NCBI GenBank assembly: GCA_963749875.1
Contig: CAVVOX010000004.1
Location: 186,001 to 250,000, forward strand
DNA length: 64,000 nucleotides
Reading direction: 5' to 3'
Source of the DNA: JAHQVI01 sp963749875
Lineage (GTDB): Bacteria; Pseudomonadota; Alphaproteobacteria; Rhizobiales; Rhodomicrobiaceae
Position 1 is the stretch's first letter; every line of letters starts with the position of its first letter. Below are positions 52,850 to 64,000 of this stretch, piece after piece. A program made the position numbers and the translations under genes. The notes below the pieces were generated by a model. That model worked only from the letters and a program-made list of their open reading frames with translations, did not search any database and was not told the DNA's origin.

Positions 52850-55126
52850 ATGCCCTGGACATCGAGCGCACCTCGAGTGCTATTGAGACAGCTGCGCGAA
52901 GTCATGGCGCGGCCTGGCGTGGGTCAGGCCAAGCAGGATGACGTTCAGGCGCGCCTCGATCGCATTGTGCGCCTGATCGCCGCCAATATGGTCGCCGAGG
53001 TTTGCTCCATCTATGTGCGTCAGTCCGACGGGTCCTTCGAGCTGTTCGCGACCGAGGGCCTGCGCAGCGAGGCCGTCCACAGCACGCACCTGAAATCGGG
53101 CGAAGGCCTTGTCGGTCTCGTCGCGCGATCGGGCGATCACGTGAACCTGCCGGACGCGCGGTCGCATCCGGCGTTCTCATACAGACCCGAGACCGGCGAA
53201 GAAATTTACCAGTCCTTCCTTGGAATGCCGATCGTCCGCAGCGGCCGGACCATTGGTGTTCTCACCGTGCAGAATGCGATCTCGAGAACCTACTCCGAAG
53301 AGGAGGTCGAGGTTCTGCAGACGATCGCCATGGTGACGGGGGAGATGCTGGCCGGCCTGCTCGAGACCCTGGACGTCCAGGCGGAGGCGCGGCGCGGGCA
53401 AAGCATCACAATCAGAGGCTCCGGCATGTCCGAGGGTATCGCCCTCGGCCACGTCGTTCTGCACGAGCCGCGCGTGACGGTCACGAAGCTCTTTGCCGAA
53501 GATATTTCCATCGAGCAGACACGGCTGGACGCCGCGCTGGGCAAGCTGCGCGAGACCGTCGATGCAATGCTTTCGGACAATGAAATCGCGCGCGGCGGAG
53601 AGCACCGGGATGTCCTGGAAGCGTACCGGATGTTCGCGCATGATCAGGGCTGGGTGCGGCGCCTTCAGGAGGCGATCACCGCCGGCTTGACGGCCGAGGC
53701 CGCGGTTGAAAAAGTGCAGAGCAATCAGCGCACACGCACCATGCGGCAGTCCGATCCGTTCTGGCGCGAACGTCTTCACGATCTGGACGATCTGTCGAAC
53801 CGGCTCTTGCGCTTCCTGACGGGGCGGGCCGGGACCGCGGCCAATACCGACCTTCCCCGTGACACGATTCTCGTTGCGCGCAATATGGGGCCGGCCGAGT
53901 TGCTCGACTATGATCGGAAGCGGGTTCGCGGCCTGGTGCTCGCGGAGGGCGGTGTGTCGAGCCATGTGGCGATCGTCGCAAAGGCGCTCAACATCCCCGC
54001 CATCGGGTATGCCAGGGAAGTCCTTGAAGAAGTCGATCCCGGTGATCCTGCCGTTCTCGATGCCGATTCGGGCGTATTCCATATCCGCCCGTCGCTCGAA
54101 GTCATTCGCGCCTATGCCGACAAGGCGCGGTTCCGCGCGCGGCGTCAGGCGCAATATGAAAAGCTGAGGGATACGCCGGCGGTCACGAAGGATGGGGAGC
54201 GCGTGCAGCTCAACATCAATGCGGGCCTGCAGGTCGATCTTCCGCATCTGGCGCAATCCGGCGCCGACGGCGTCGGGCTGTACCGGACCGAGCTGGAATT
54301 CATGGTCGCATCGACTTTTCCGCGCATCCAGCAGCAGACCGATATGTACCGGCGGATCATCTATGGCGCCGGGCCGAAACCCGTCGTTTTTCGCTCGCTG
54401 GATGTGGGCGGGGACAAGATTCTGCCTTATCTGCAATCGACGACCGAGGAAAATCCGGCGCTCGGCTGGCGCGCAATCCGGATCGCGCTCGACCGCCCCG
54501 GATTGTTCCGGACCCAGATTCGCGCGCTGCTGACGGCATCGGCCGGACGCGAGTTGCGCCTGATGCTGCCGTTTCTCACCGAGGTCAAGGAATTCGTCGA
54601 GGCCCGGCGGCTGATCGAAAAAGACCTGGCCCACCTTCGGCGGCACCACCGGCCCGGCCCTTCGAAACTCGCGCTTGGTGCGATGATCGAGGTCCCTTCG
54701 ATGCTGTGGCAGCTCGATGAGCTGCTCTGCCGGGTGGACTTCGTCTCCGTCGGCAGCAACGACCTTTTGCAATTCCTGTTTGCCGCGGACCGGAGCAACA
54801 ACCGGGTCAGCAGCCGTTTCGACGTGCTTTGTCCGGCGGCGCTGAGGGTCTTGCGCCATATCCTCGTGCAAGCCCGGCGGCACAATGTGCCGGTGACCCT
54901 GTGCGGCGAGATGGCCGGGCGGCCGATTGAGGCTCTCGCGCTCATCGGTTTGGGCTATCGCTCCATCTCCATGGCGCCGGCATCGATCGGGCCCGTCAAG
55001 GCCATGATCCTGGCGACCAACGCCACCGAAATCGAGCGCTATGTACTTGACTTGGCGGAGCATGGGCGCGAAGACATTCGTGACCGCCTCGCCGATTTCG
55101 CCCGTGCCCACGATATTCCGGTCTAG
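52850..55126 (+). CDS. ptsP: Phosphoenolpyruvate-protein phosphotransferase, nitrogen PTS enzyme I (PtsP)
   Basis: 758-residue first enzyme of the regulatory nitrogen PTS. An N-terminal GAF domain (IAANMVAEVCSIYVRQSDGS, HSTHLKSGEGLVGLVARSGD, LGMPIVRSGRTIGVLTVQN) is followed by the phospho-histidine domain (GLVLAEGGVSSHVAIVAKAL, active histidine in SSH) and the PEP-binding barrel: GADGVGLYRTELEFM, FRSLDVGGDK, MIEVPSMLW, SVGSNDLLQFLFAADRSNN and CGEMAGRP. I prefer the ATG at 52850, after GGGAGG, giving MPWTSSAPRVLLRQLREVMA; an ATG at 52781 is also in frame. The GAF domain is expected to sense glutamine. Confidence 0.96.
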   Translation: MPWTSSAPRVLLRQLREVMARPGVGQAKQDDVQARLDRIVRLIAANMVAEVCSIYVRQSDGSFELFATEGLRSEAVHSTHLKSGEGLVGLVARSGDHVNLPDARSHPAFSYRPETGEEIYQSFLGMPIVRSGRTIGVLTVQNAISRTYSEEEVEVLQTIAMVTGEMLAGLLETLDVQAEARRGQSITIRGSGMSEGIALGHVVLHEPRVTVTKLFAEDISIEQTRLDAALGKLRETVDAMLSDNEIARGGEHRDVLEAYRMFAHDQGWVRRLQEAITAGLTAEAAVEKVQSNQRTRTMRQSDPFWRERLHDLDDLSNRLLRFLTGRAGTAANTDLPRDTILVARNMGPAELLDYDRKRVRGLVLAEGGVSSHVAIVAKALNIPAIGYAREVLEEVDPGDPAVLDADSGVFHIRPSLEVIRAYADKARFRARRQAQYEKLRDTPAVTKDGERVQLNINAGLQVDLPHLAQSGADGVGLYRTELEFMVASTFPRIQQQTDMYRRIIYGAGPKPVVFRSLDVGGDKILPYLQSTTEENPALGWRAIRIALDRPGLFRTQIRALLTASAGRELRLMLPFLTEVKEFVEARRLIEKDLAHLRRHHRPGPSKLALGAMIEVPSMLWQLDELLCRVDFVSVGSNDLLQFLFAADRSNNRVSSRFDVLCPAALRVLRHILVQARRHNVPVTLCGEMAGRPIEALALIGLGYRSISMAPASIGPVKAMILATNATEIERYVLDLAEHGREDIRDRLADFARAHDIPV

Positions 55127-55237
55127 CGACGCCCTCGCGCCCGATTTAGGCCGCGCTCGCCGAATTGGGCGATGAATTCTGCGGCGATCTTCCCATTTAT
55201 GGTCTGCAACCTCGCTGGATTTTAATAGCCATACCTC

Positions 55238-56326
55238 ATGACTGCGGTGCCGAAAGAAAAGCTCGACAGGCTGGTCGCTCGCTGGGAGCTCGTTCAGAGA
55301 CAGCTTGCGGAAGGTCCCGACCAGGAAACCTTCGTAAGCTTGTCCAAGGAATTTGCCGAACTCGATCCCATCGTGGCGATCATTCGCAATTATGACGACG
55401 CCGACCAGGAGCTGGCCGGCCTTCGCTCGATCGTGAACGATCCAGGCTCTGACCGCGAGATGATCGATCTCGCCTACGCCGAGATCCCGGAACTCGAAGA
55501 GCGTGTCGAAACGCTGATCCATGAACTCCGTCTGGTCCTGCTGCCGAAGGATGCTGCGGACGAGAAGAATGCGATCGTCGAGGTCCGGGCGGGAACCGGC
55601 GGCGAAGAAGCAGCGCTGTTTGCCGGCGATCTGTTCCGCATGTATCAGCGCTATGCCGCGCTGAAGGGCTGGAAGGTTCAGATCATTGCGGAGAGCGAGA
55701 CCGGCAAAGGCGGATACCGCGAAGTCATCGCGAATTTCAGCGGCAAGGGCGCCTTTGCGCGGCTGAAGTTCGAGTCCGGCGTCCACCGGGTGCAGCGCGT
55801 GCCCGAGACGGAGGCGAGCGGGCGCATTCACACATCGGCGGCGACGGTTGCGGTTCTCCCCGAGGCCGAGGAGGTGGATCTCGAGATTCGCCCGGAGGAT
55901 TTGCGGATCGATACGATGCGCGCGTCCGGCGCGGGCGGGCAGCACGTCAACACGACCGACAGCGCGGTCCGCATCACGCATCTGCCCACCGGTATCGTCG
56001 TGACGTCCAGCGAGAAGTCGCAGCATCAGAATCGGGCGCGTGCCATGCAGGTGCTCAGAGCGCGCCTTTACGACATGGAGCGGACCAAGGCCGCTCAGGC
56101 ACGCGCGGCGGAGCGCAAAGAGCAGGTCGGCAGCGGCGACCGTTCGCAGCGGATCCGAACATATAATTTTCCGCAAGGCCGCGTCACCGATCACCGTATC
56201 AATCTGACGCTCTACAATTTGCAGCAGGTTCTGCAAGGCGAAGGGCTCGACGAGCTGATCGACGCGCTGACGACCGATTACCAGGCCAGCCAGCTGGCCG
56301 AGATAGAGGAAATGGCCGATGCCTGA
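55238..56326 (+). CDS. prfA: Peptide chain release factor 1
   Basis: 362-residue class I release factor reading UAA and UAG. The catalytic GGQ lies in ASGAGGQHVNTTDSAVRITH (about residue 233), with VRAGTGGEEAALFAGDLFRM before and SSEKSQHQNRARAMQVLRAR after. The anticodon-like tripeptide region PETEASGRIHTS is conserved. The last eight bases overlap prmC, whose product methylates the GGQ glutamine, so the two are made together. Confidence 0.97.
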   Translation: MTAVPKEKLDRLVARWELVQRQLAEGPDQETFVSLSKEFAELDPIVAIIRNYDDADQELAGLRSIVNDPGSDREMIDLAYAEIPELEERVETLIHELRLVLLPKDAADEKNAIVEVRAGTGGEEAALFAGDLFRMYQRYAALKGWKVQIIAESETGKGGYREVIANFSGKGAFARLKFESGVHRVQRVPETEASGRIHTSAATVAVLPEAEEVDLEIRPEDLRIDTMRASGAGGQHVNTTDSAVRITHLPTGIVVTSSEKSQHQNRARAMQVLRARLYDMERTKAAQARAAERKEQVGSGDRSQRIRTYNFPQGRVTDHRINLTLYNLQQVLQGEGLDELIDALTTDYQASQLAEIEEMADA

Positions 56327-57242
56327 GGCGGTGATTTCCCCGGCGGTACGGCTCGCCGAGCCGCCCGTGCTGCGGATAGCGATCGCGGGTCTGGCCCGGC
56401 GGTTCTCTGACGCAGGGATTGCGACGCCGGAAATCGATGCCCGGTCGATCGTTCTCAATGCTTGCGGCCTGTCGCTCGAATCCTATCTCCTAAGCCCCGA
56501 TCATCCGCTTGATGCCGCGGAAGCCAGAACCGTCGAGGTCTGCGCGGAGCGGCGTCTGGCGGGCGAGCCGGTGTCGCGTATTCTCGGCAAACGGGCGTTT
56601 TGGGCCAACGAGTATCGGATAAGCCCGGCGGTGCTCGATCCCCGGCAGGACACCGAGACATTGATCGAAACGGCGCTCGGCGTTCTCGAAGAGGAAGGGC
56701 GGCGCGGCCAGGCTTTGCGGATCGTCGATCTCGGAACCGGGTCGGGCTGCATTCTTCTGTCGCTGCTCGCCGAATTACCCGAAGCCTGGGGTCTCGGAAC
56801 CGATCTCGATCCCGCCGCGCTCCGGATCGCGCGTGAGAATGCGCGCGAACGGTCGCTGACGTCGCGATGCGCATTCGTCTGTAATGACTGGTCGGCGGCG
56901 GTCGGCGGGGAATTTGATGTAATTCTCGCAAATCCACCCTATATAAGGAGAGACGACATTGCCCGGCTCGCCGCGGAGGTCCGCAATTTCGATCCGCCGC
57001 TGGCGCTGGATGGCGGCCTCGACGGTCTTGACGCCTACCGATCCATCGCGCAAGACTGTCGCAGTCTCGCGAAAGCCGGGAGTTGGATGCTGCTCGAGGC
57101 CGGGATGGGTCAAGCAGCGGAAATCGTAACGATTTTTCGTGAGGCGGGATGGTGCGGCGGTGAAGAGGCTGTCCGCTCCTACGCTGATCTGGCCGGGGTT
57201 AACCGAGTGGTTGCCATAAAGCGACAGACAGCGCCGCGTTAG
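56319..57242 (+). CDS. prmC: Release factor glutamine methyltransferase PrmC (HemK)
   Basis: 307 residues. Methylates the GGQ glutamine of release factors 1 and 2. The N-terminal helical domain recognises the factor; DARSIVLNACGLSLESYLLS is typical. The methyltransferase part has RILGKRAFWANEYRISPAVL, the SAM site IVDLGTGSGCILLSLLAELP and the signature FDVILANPPYIRRDD (NPPY). It overlaps prfA by eight bases. A 431-base gap follows before the DUF4167 gene. Confidence 0.96.
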   Translation: MPEAVISPAVRLAEPPVLRIAIAGLARRFSDAGIATPEIDARSIVLNACGLSLESYLLSPDHPLDAAEARTVEVCAERRLAGEPVSRILGKRAFWANEYRISPAVLDPRQDTETLIETALGVLEEEGRRGQALRIVDLGTGSGCILLSLLAELPEAWGLGTDLDPAALRIARENARERSLTSRCAFVCNDWSAAVGGEFDVILANPPYIRRDDIARLAAEVRNFDPPLALDGGLDGLDAYRSIAQDCRSLAKAGSWMLLEAGMGQAAEIVTIFREAGWCGGEEAVRSYADLAGVNRVVAIKRQTAPR

Positions 57243-57673
57243 CGCCTCGACTAAAAAAATGGTTGGAAATTCTGCTTGATCACGCTAGCTTTTAAGCACG
57301 GATTCGAAAAGCCACGAAGGGCAGAGATCTGCAGCGCCGCTCAGATACAGAGAATGCGCTTGGCATTTAGACTTCTCTGGCGCCGTTCGCTGCAAATCGG
57401 TTCATTTTCTGCGATACAGGGATCTGGCTAACCGCTTCATATTACGGCGACGAATGATCGCGTTATGAGCAGTCTCCCTTGAGGTTGGACTGGAACGGTG
57501 GAACCGACGCGGGCTCCGCAGGCGCGTCTTATAAGGTCCAACGGCTCGGTGGCCTGCACGAAAAAGCTGGTTAGAGATTTGGGCAAGATTCCAAGTTTTA
57601 GCAACCGAAGCGCGGCGGCGGCTTCACCTTTTTGCCGTTTGCGCATTCCGATAATAACCGTAGATGGGAGCCC
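57243..57673. other. Long leader/intergenic region upstream of DUF4167 gene
   Basis: About 431 bases. The only structure I can support is a nested inverted repeat at 57484-57542, listed separately. No gene with family features is seen on either strand; the minus-strand frame over 57437-57691 overlaps the DUF4167 start and has no homology features. Confidence 0.45.
57484..57542 (+). ncRNA. Candidate structured RNA element in DUF4167 leader
   Basis: GTTGGAC (57484-57490) can pair with GTCCAAC (57536-57542), enclosing a second stem of GACGCG (57506-57511) and CGCGTC (57523-57528) with an 11-base loop. A small GGT-GGA-ACC turn lies between. The result would be a junction-like fold about 130 bases before the DUF4167 start codon. 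It might be a leader element or a small RNA, or chance pairing in GC-rich DNA. Confidence 0.25.
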
Positions 57674-58354
57674 ATGAGGCAAGGACAGCAAAACAGGCGC
57701 GGCAGGGGCCGTGGCGGTAGCAGTAGCAGCTCAAACAATAGCCGCAAGGGGCAGAGTCCACTGTCCCGTAACTTCGAGTCGAGCGGACCCGATGTGAAAA
57801 TCCGGGGCACCGCTTCTCAGATCGCCGAAAAATACGCGACTCTCGCAAGGGATGCGTCTTCGTCCGGCGATACGATCATGGCCGAAAATTACCTTCAGCA
57901 TGCTGAGCACTACAATCGCATCATCATGGCCGCACAGGCGCAGACCGCTCAGCCGGCCGTGCCTAATGGCGGGGAGGCGGTGCAGGCGGTCAATGGCGTG
58001 CACCGGGGAACCCGTGATGGTGGTGCGGCCGGCCGCGAACAGTCGCAGCCGCAAATCAGCGCTCAGCCGTCGCAGGAACCGGTGCCGCAGCCTGCTTCCG
58101 CGGAATCCGATCAGCCATCTGACGTTCAGCCTGCGGCGGCTAAAGAGCCGGCAGCCGACGCGGCGACAGCCAATGCGCCGAAAGCGGACGCTGGAAGTGA
58201 TGCGGGTAGCGAGGCCGAGACCGGCAAGCGCCGCCGGCGCCGCTATCCCGGCAATGGGGCCAGCCGTTCTTCAGCATCTGAAAATGACAGCGCAAACGGC
58301 AAAGCGGCTGATGCGCAGAGCGAGGACCATACCTCCGATGAGGCGACGGCTTAA
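57674..58354 (+). CDS. DUF4167 protein
   Basis: 226 residues starting MRQGQQNRRGRGRGGSSSSS after GGGAG. The N-terminus is a basic, glycine/arginine/serine-rich, probably disordered RNA-binding-like tail. The conserved DUF4167 core is SPLSRNFESSGPDVKIRGTA, then IAEKYATLARDASSSGDTIM and AENYLQHAEHYNRIIMAAQA. The rest is low-complexity, with alternating acidic, alanine and proline-rich tracts and a basic patch (GKRRRRRYPGNG). The family is restricted to alphaproteobacteria and its role is unknown. Its position after prfA-prmC and before clpB is conserved in Hyphomicrobiales. Confidence 0.92.
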   Translation: MRQGQQNRRGRGRGGSSSSSNNSRKGQSPLSRNFESSGPDVKIRGTASQIAEKYATLARDASSSGDTIMAENYLQHAEHYNRIIMAAQAQTAQPAVPNGGEAVQAVNGVHRGTRDGGAAGREQSQPQISAQPSQEPVPQPASAESDQPSDVQPAAAKEPAADAATANAPKADAGSDAGSEAETGKRRRRRYPGNGASRSSASENDSANGKAADAQSEDHTSDEATA

Positions 58355-58372
58355 TCAGCGCGCGCGCCGCCT

Positions 58373-59146
58373 TCAGGCCTCGATTTCCAGCCTGTCGCCA
58401 GGTTTGATCTCGCCGCCCTCCACAACCGTAGCATAGACGCCGAGCGAGGCGTTCCCGAAGACCCGCAGCAATGTCGGCGGGATCGCAGCGTCCCGTTGCG
58501 CCGTCTCGGGATTGACGTTCGTCGCCTCACAGCGGATGGTCTCGTCGATGATTTTCAATCGTGTGCCGCCGGCCTTGATTGTGCGTCCGACCCATTTTTG
58601 CTCCGCCCATGGCCCTGTTCCCTCGAAATAGACATTGGCCCGAAAGCGAAGCGGATCGAGCGTCTGGCCGGTAGCTTTTTCCAGATCCTGGATCGAGGCC
58701 AGATTGACCAGATGCAGACATTTGGCCGCGACATCGGAGAAACTGTGTCCGGGCGCTGAAACGATGCGGGGCCGCCCCTTCAGATCGCCTTGCATGTAAC
58801 CGGCGATAAACTGCTCGATGATCTGCCGGCCCAGCTTCGTCCCCAGCGCGCCCTGCGTCACCTGCTTGCCATCGCGGTAAATCACGAGGGTCTGGCTCGT
58901 CTCGTCGAACTCCGTCTGAACCCCGGCAAGGCGTTCATTCCGCATCAGCATCAGAAAATTGACCTTCGGCAGATATTTCGGCTCGGCCGGATTGAAGCGG
59001 CCTGGCCCGTTCTCGATCGCATATGCCCTGTCCCAGGGGATCGTCTCGCCCGGCTCGATGGCGGCGTGGTCGAGCCTTTGCGGGCTGAGGCCTTTCACCG
59101 GATATCGATAGAGCGAAACGATCTCAATTTTTTCCGAATTTTCCAT
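58373..59146 (-). CDS. MOSC-domain protein with N-terminal barrel
   Basis: 257 residues. The N-terminal MOSC_N beta barrel is EIVSLYRYPVKGLSPQRLDH, then PWDRAYAIENGPGRFNPAEP. The MOSC domain follows with LDPLRFRANVYFEGTGPWAE, RLKIIDETIRCEATNVNPET with the conserved cysteine, and LLRVFGNASLGVYATVVEGG. MOSC proteins related to MOCOS and mARC bind molybdenum cofactor and take part in sulfur transfer or N-oxide reduction. The start at MENSEKIEIVSL was chosen from conservation; the upstream part of the open frame is antisense to clpB. It is convergent with DUF4167 and divergent from clpB. Confidence 0.88.
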   Translation of the reverse strand: MENSEKIEIVSLYRYPVKGLSPQRLDHAAIEPGETIPWDRAYAIENGPGRFNPAEPKYLPKVNFLMLMRNERLAGVQTEFDETSQTLVIYRDGKQVTQGALGTKLGRQIIEQFIAGYMQGDLKGRPRIVSAPGHSFSDVAAKCLHLVNLASIQDLEKATGQTLDPLRFRANVYFEGTGPWAEQKWVGRTIKAGGTRLKIIDETIRCEATNVNPETAQRDAAIPPTLLRVFGNASLGVYATVVEGGEIKPGDRLEIEA

Positions 59147-59312
59147 GTCGTGGCCATTTGATGTGGGAGGCGGATCATGCCCCCTTTTGCGGCACGGCTG
59201 CAATCCTATATTAAGCCGTGAGGACGCCGCTTCAGGGCCTTCAAGTTCAAAGAATATAGGGCGTGTCGGAACGTGCTGATCAGGCGCCGGTCGCGTGCCA
59301 CGGAGGACAATG

Positions 59313-61920
<2,608 letters not shown>

Positions 61921-62289
61921 CGCTGGCTTAGATTTGGTGCAAACACACCTCTCCCCGCCAGCGTTTTTGCGAGGAGGCGGAGCCGATGAAGCAATCCATC
62001 AGCCGTGCCGCGTCTGTCGGCGATGGATTGCCACACTCCCTTCGGTCGTTCGCAATGACGGCCGCAGGGCTTCGGCGAGATTTGCAGTGATCGCGCGTTA
62101 GGAAGGCGCATGCGAAATGAAAATGGCAGCCCTGGGCCGCCATTTTTCTGAGATCGGTCGGCGCGCACCGGCTCCCTTATGGCGGCGCTTGTGGCTAACC
62201 CGGCCTCCGCCGTCAGCCCTGCTTGACAATGGCAGAGCGAAGCATTGCGATGGAGGGATCGGGACGAATCGCTGCTGGCGCGACCGCTT
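61921..62289. other. Intergenic region with dispersed repeat
   Basis: About 369 bases. Between 62025 and 62065 the sequence GATTGCCACACTCCCTTCGG, then TCGTTCGCAATGACGG, is a common dispersed intergenic motif in alphaproteobacteria. No gene or RNA was recognised in the rest. Confidence 0.45.
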
Positions 62290-63381
62290 ATGCCCTCATA
62301 CCTGCCCATTAAGCGATGGATGGACGCGACCGAGAAGGTCCGCACGGCTAAGCGTCTGTTGGCGCTGCGTCAGAAATTGCGGTCCGAAGTGACGGAGCGC
62401 GCCGGCCGTAACTCGCTGCTGATCGCAACCTGGAATCTTCGCGATTTCGATTCGAACCGCTTCGGGCACGGGCCGCGTCTGCGCGAGTCCTTCTACTATA
62501 TCGCTGAAATCATCTCCGCCTTCGACCTGGTCGCTCTCCAGGAGGTCAACCGGAACCTCGATGCGCTTGAGGCGCTGTTGGCGATCCTCGGTCCGGAATG
62601 GGACTATATCACCACCGACGCGATCGAAAGCGCGACCGGTTCCGAGGAACGGATCGCATTCGTCTTCCGGCAATCGCGGCTGATGTTCCGAAAGATCGCC
62701 GGCGAAATCGTGCTTCCCGGCGGGCAGAGCACGGCGCCCCGCGGCGGGATGACGGAAGGGAACGAAACGGCCGAGCTGGCATTCCAGCGGGCGCCGTTTC
62801 TCGCCGCTTTTCAGGCGGCCGGCGGTTTCAATTTCAATCTCTGCGCCCTGCATTTGCGTTATGACGGTCTGAAATCGCAACAGCTCGAACGGCACATCGC
62901 GCGGCTGGAGACGATTGGCCGTTTCCTGAAGGACCGGCAGGACCGCGAGCGTGAGGACTACATTCTCCTTGGCGATTTCGGCGTCGGCGCGCCCTCCGAC
63001 TTGTTTTCGCGCGTTCTCGAACGGTATGGATTCGATGTGCCGGAGGCTTTGACGCGCCGCCGCGCCAGCCTCGATCCTCAGCATTATTACGATCAAATCG
63101 CATTCCGCTTCGTCGAGGACCGGCTGGAGCTTGCCGGCAGCGGCGCCTTTCGTCCTTTCGACGCCGTGTTCCGCGACAATGAGGAGGACTTCGCGGCCTA
63201 TCACGACCTCATGCCCGCGGAAAAGGCGGCCGATCTGTGGAATGGCGGGCCGCAGGGTTATTATGCAAGCCAATGGCGAACCTGGCAGATCTCAGATCAC
63301 CTGCTTCTCTGGGTCGCGCTCAAGGTTGATTTTTCCGACCACTTCCTCGAGTCGATACGAAAGGTCGGCGCCCCGCACTGA
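62290..63381 (+). CDS. Endonuclease/exonuclease/phosphatase-family protein
   Basis: 363 residues. EEP-fold motifs: LLIATWNLRDFDSNRFG with the metal-binding asparagine, FDLVALQEVNRNLDALEALL with the catalytic glutamate, the histidine segment FNFNLCALHLRYDG, YILLGDFGVG (usually LGDFN), DQIAFRF, and the C-terminal WRTWQISDHLLLWVALKVDF with the SDH catalytic histidine. The replacement of the usual DFN asparagine by glycine is noticeable and may alter activity. Substrate (nucleic acid or phosphoester) unknown. Confidence 0.85.
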   Translation: MPSYLPIKRWMDATEKVRTAKRLLALRQKLRSEVTERAGRNSLLIATWNLRDFDSNRFGHGPRLRESFYYIAEIISAFDLVALQEVNRNLDALEALLAILGPEWDYITTDAIESATGSEERIAFVFRQSRLMFRKIAGEIVLPGGQSTAPRGGMTEGNETAELAFQRAPFLAAFQAAGGFNFNLCALHLRYDGLKSQQLERHIARLETIGRFLKDRQDREREDYILLGDFGVGAPSDLFSRVLERYGFDVPEALTRRRASLDPQHYYDQIAFRFVEDRLELAGSGAFRPFDAVFRDNEEDFAAYHDLMPAEKAADLWNGGPQGYYASQWRTWQISDHLLLWVALKVDFSDHFLESIRKVGAPH

Positions 63382-63443
63382 CAATTCATCGTCACGGCTC
63401 GGCCCCGGAATTTCAGGCCAAGCTGCCGTCTCGGTGCCCGTGA

Positions 63444-64000
63444 CTATTCGTCGATCGCCGCAATCCGCGTCTTCACGGGCGCGCGATGCATCAGCTCGTC
63501 GATCCGCTGCAACTCTTTTCTGAATTCGGCAAGGAGACGTCCGTTGAGCTTGCGGCTGCGCGGGACGTGGATCTTGAGCGGGTTCGTGAAGCGGTTATTG
63601 ATCAGCACCTCATAGTGAAGGTGCGGGCCGGTCGACAGGCCTGTCGTGCCGACATAGCCGATCAGCTCGCCCTGCCGGACCTTCACGCCTTTCTTTATAT
63701 TTGGCGCGATGCGCTTCATATGGCTGTACGCGGTCTTGTAGCCATTGCCGTGCCGGATGCGGACATAATTGCCATTGCCGCCGTGGCGCCCCGCGACCTC
63801 AACCGTTCCGTTTCCTGCAGCCATGATTGGCGTTCCCCTCGGCGCGGCCCAATCGGTGCCCGTGTGCATCTTCCGTATGCCGAGCAACGGATGACGCCGG
63901 TAGCCGAAGCCGGAGGTGAACCGGCCTGATTTGATAGGCTTGCGCATGAGGAACTTGCGCGAATTCGACCCTTCCGGGTTATAAAAGTCGACGACCCCAT
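63444..64000 (-). CDS. M23-family peptidoglycan peptidase, N-terminus outside window
   Basis: C-terminal 185 residues of a LytM/M23 zinc peptidase. MRKPIKSGRFTSGFGYRRHP and LLGIRKMHTGTDWAAPRGTP carry the first zinc ligands (HxxxD). Then come AAGNGTVEVAGRHGGNGNYV, YSHMKRIAPNIKKG and the final TGLSTGPHLHYEVLINNRF with the HxH motif. The frame stays open to position 64000 (VVDFYNPEGSNSRKFL before the first ATG), so the gene continues beyond the window and probably has an N-terminal region with LysM or coiled-coil segments. The enzyme is expected to cut cross-links in the periplasm. Confidence 0.93.
   Translation of the reverse strand, partial: GVVDFYNPEGSNSRKFLMRKPIKSGRFTSGFGYRRHPLLGIRKMHTGTDWAAPRGTPIMAAGNGTVEVAGRHGGNGNYVRIRHGNGYKTAYSHMKRIAPNIKKGVKVRQGELIGYVGTTGLSTGPHLHYEVLINNRFTNPLKIHVPRSRKLNGRLLAEFRKELQRIDELMHRAPVKTRIAAIDE

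Noticed and set aside
53138..53153. CACGTG-centred sequence in ptsP (GATCACGTGAACC) as a fourth parS site
   Set aside because: Only one half of the palindrome matches the parS consensus; the left arm differs, and it lies 14 kb away inside a coding gene.
53177..56458. Very long minus-strand open frame opposite ptsP and prfA
   Set aside because: High GC at third codon positions keeps antisense frames open; the product has no recognisable domain, while ptsP and prfA are fully supported.
57484..57542. tRNA gene in the DUF4167 leader
   Set aside because: No T-arm GTTCGAATC-type sequence, no acceptor stem of seven pairs with discriminator, and the arms do not fit a cloverleaf.

Overview
This 64 kb window is a GC-rich chromosomal segment of an alphaproteobacterium, most likely of the order Hyphomicrobiales (Rhizobiales). 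The evidence is the DUF4167/prfA/prmC/lysC/ptsP/clpB neighbourhood, the mnmG-rsmG-parA-parB cluster, the short intergenic palindromes of the kind known from this order, and the protein sequences themselves. I cannot name a genus.

Layout. 1-11.4 kb: housekeeping and small secreted or membrane genes (coaA, AraC-type regulator, EamA transporter, PfkB kinase, nth, DUF2244, an M15 peptidase, DUF4337, gpmA, dapB). 12-17.5 kb: an accessory stretch with a low-GC Tat-lipoprotein related to alanine racemase, a complete IS5-type element with CTAG target duplication, recombinase debris, and a DUF2182-DUF1326 pair. 17.5-23.6 kb: a PIF1-like helicase, an ArsR-SRPBCC-DHFR cassette bounded on the far side by a truncated second copy of the helicase gene, then a low-GC three-gene Panacea (SocA-like) operon that looks like a toxin-antitoxin or defence unit. 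23.6-40.4 kb: typA, then the chromosome-partition region (parB, parA, rsmG, mnmG, mnmE) with three parS-like sites. Between mnmG and mnmE lies an NLR/STAND-like gene: alpha/beta hydrolase, NB-ARC ATPase and TPR repeats. 40.4-64 kb: thioredoxin-domain protein, VOC, GNAT, zinc metallopeptidase, argG, a glutaredoxin gene with an in-frame TGA at its catalytic Cys codon, nitrilase, DUF1178, ubiG, lysC, ptsP, prfA, prmC, DUF4167, MOSC, clpB, an EEP-family protein and an M23 peptidase cut by the window edge.

Two themes cut across the window. First, a roughly 77-130 bp palindromic element with CTAG ends occurs in at least five copies. One copy is inserted in frame inside a secreted peptidase gene and adds about 36 residues, as Rickettsia palindromic elements do; other copies supply stop codons and part of a ribosome-binding site to their neighbours. 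Second, single-base indels break typA (twice), mnmE, clpB, a secreted-protein gene and the NLR-like gene (many times) without other decay. This looks more like sequence or assembly error than true loss, and it affects how the broken genes should be read.
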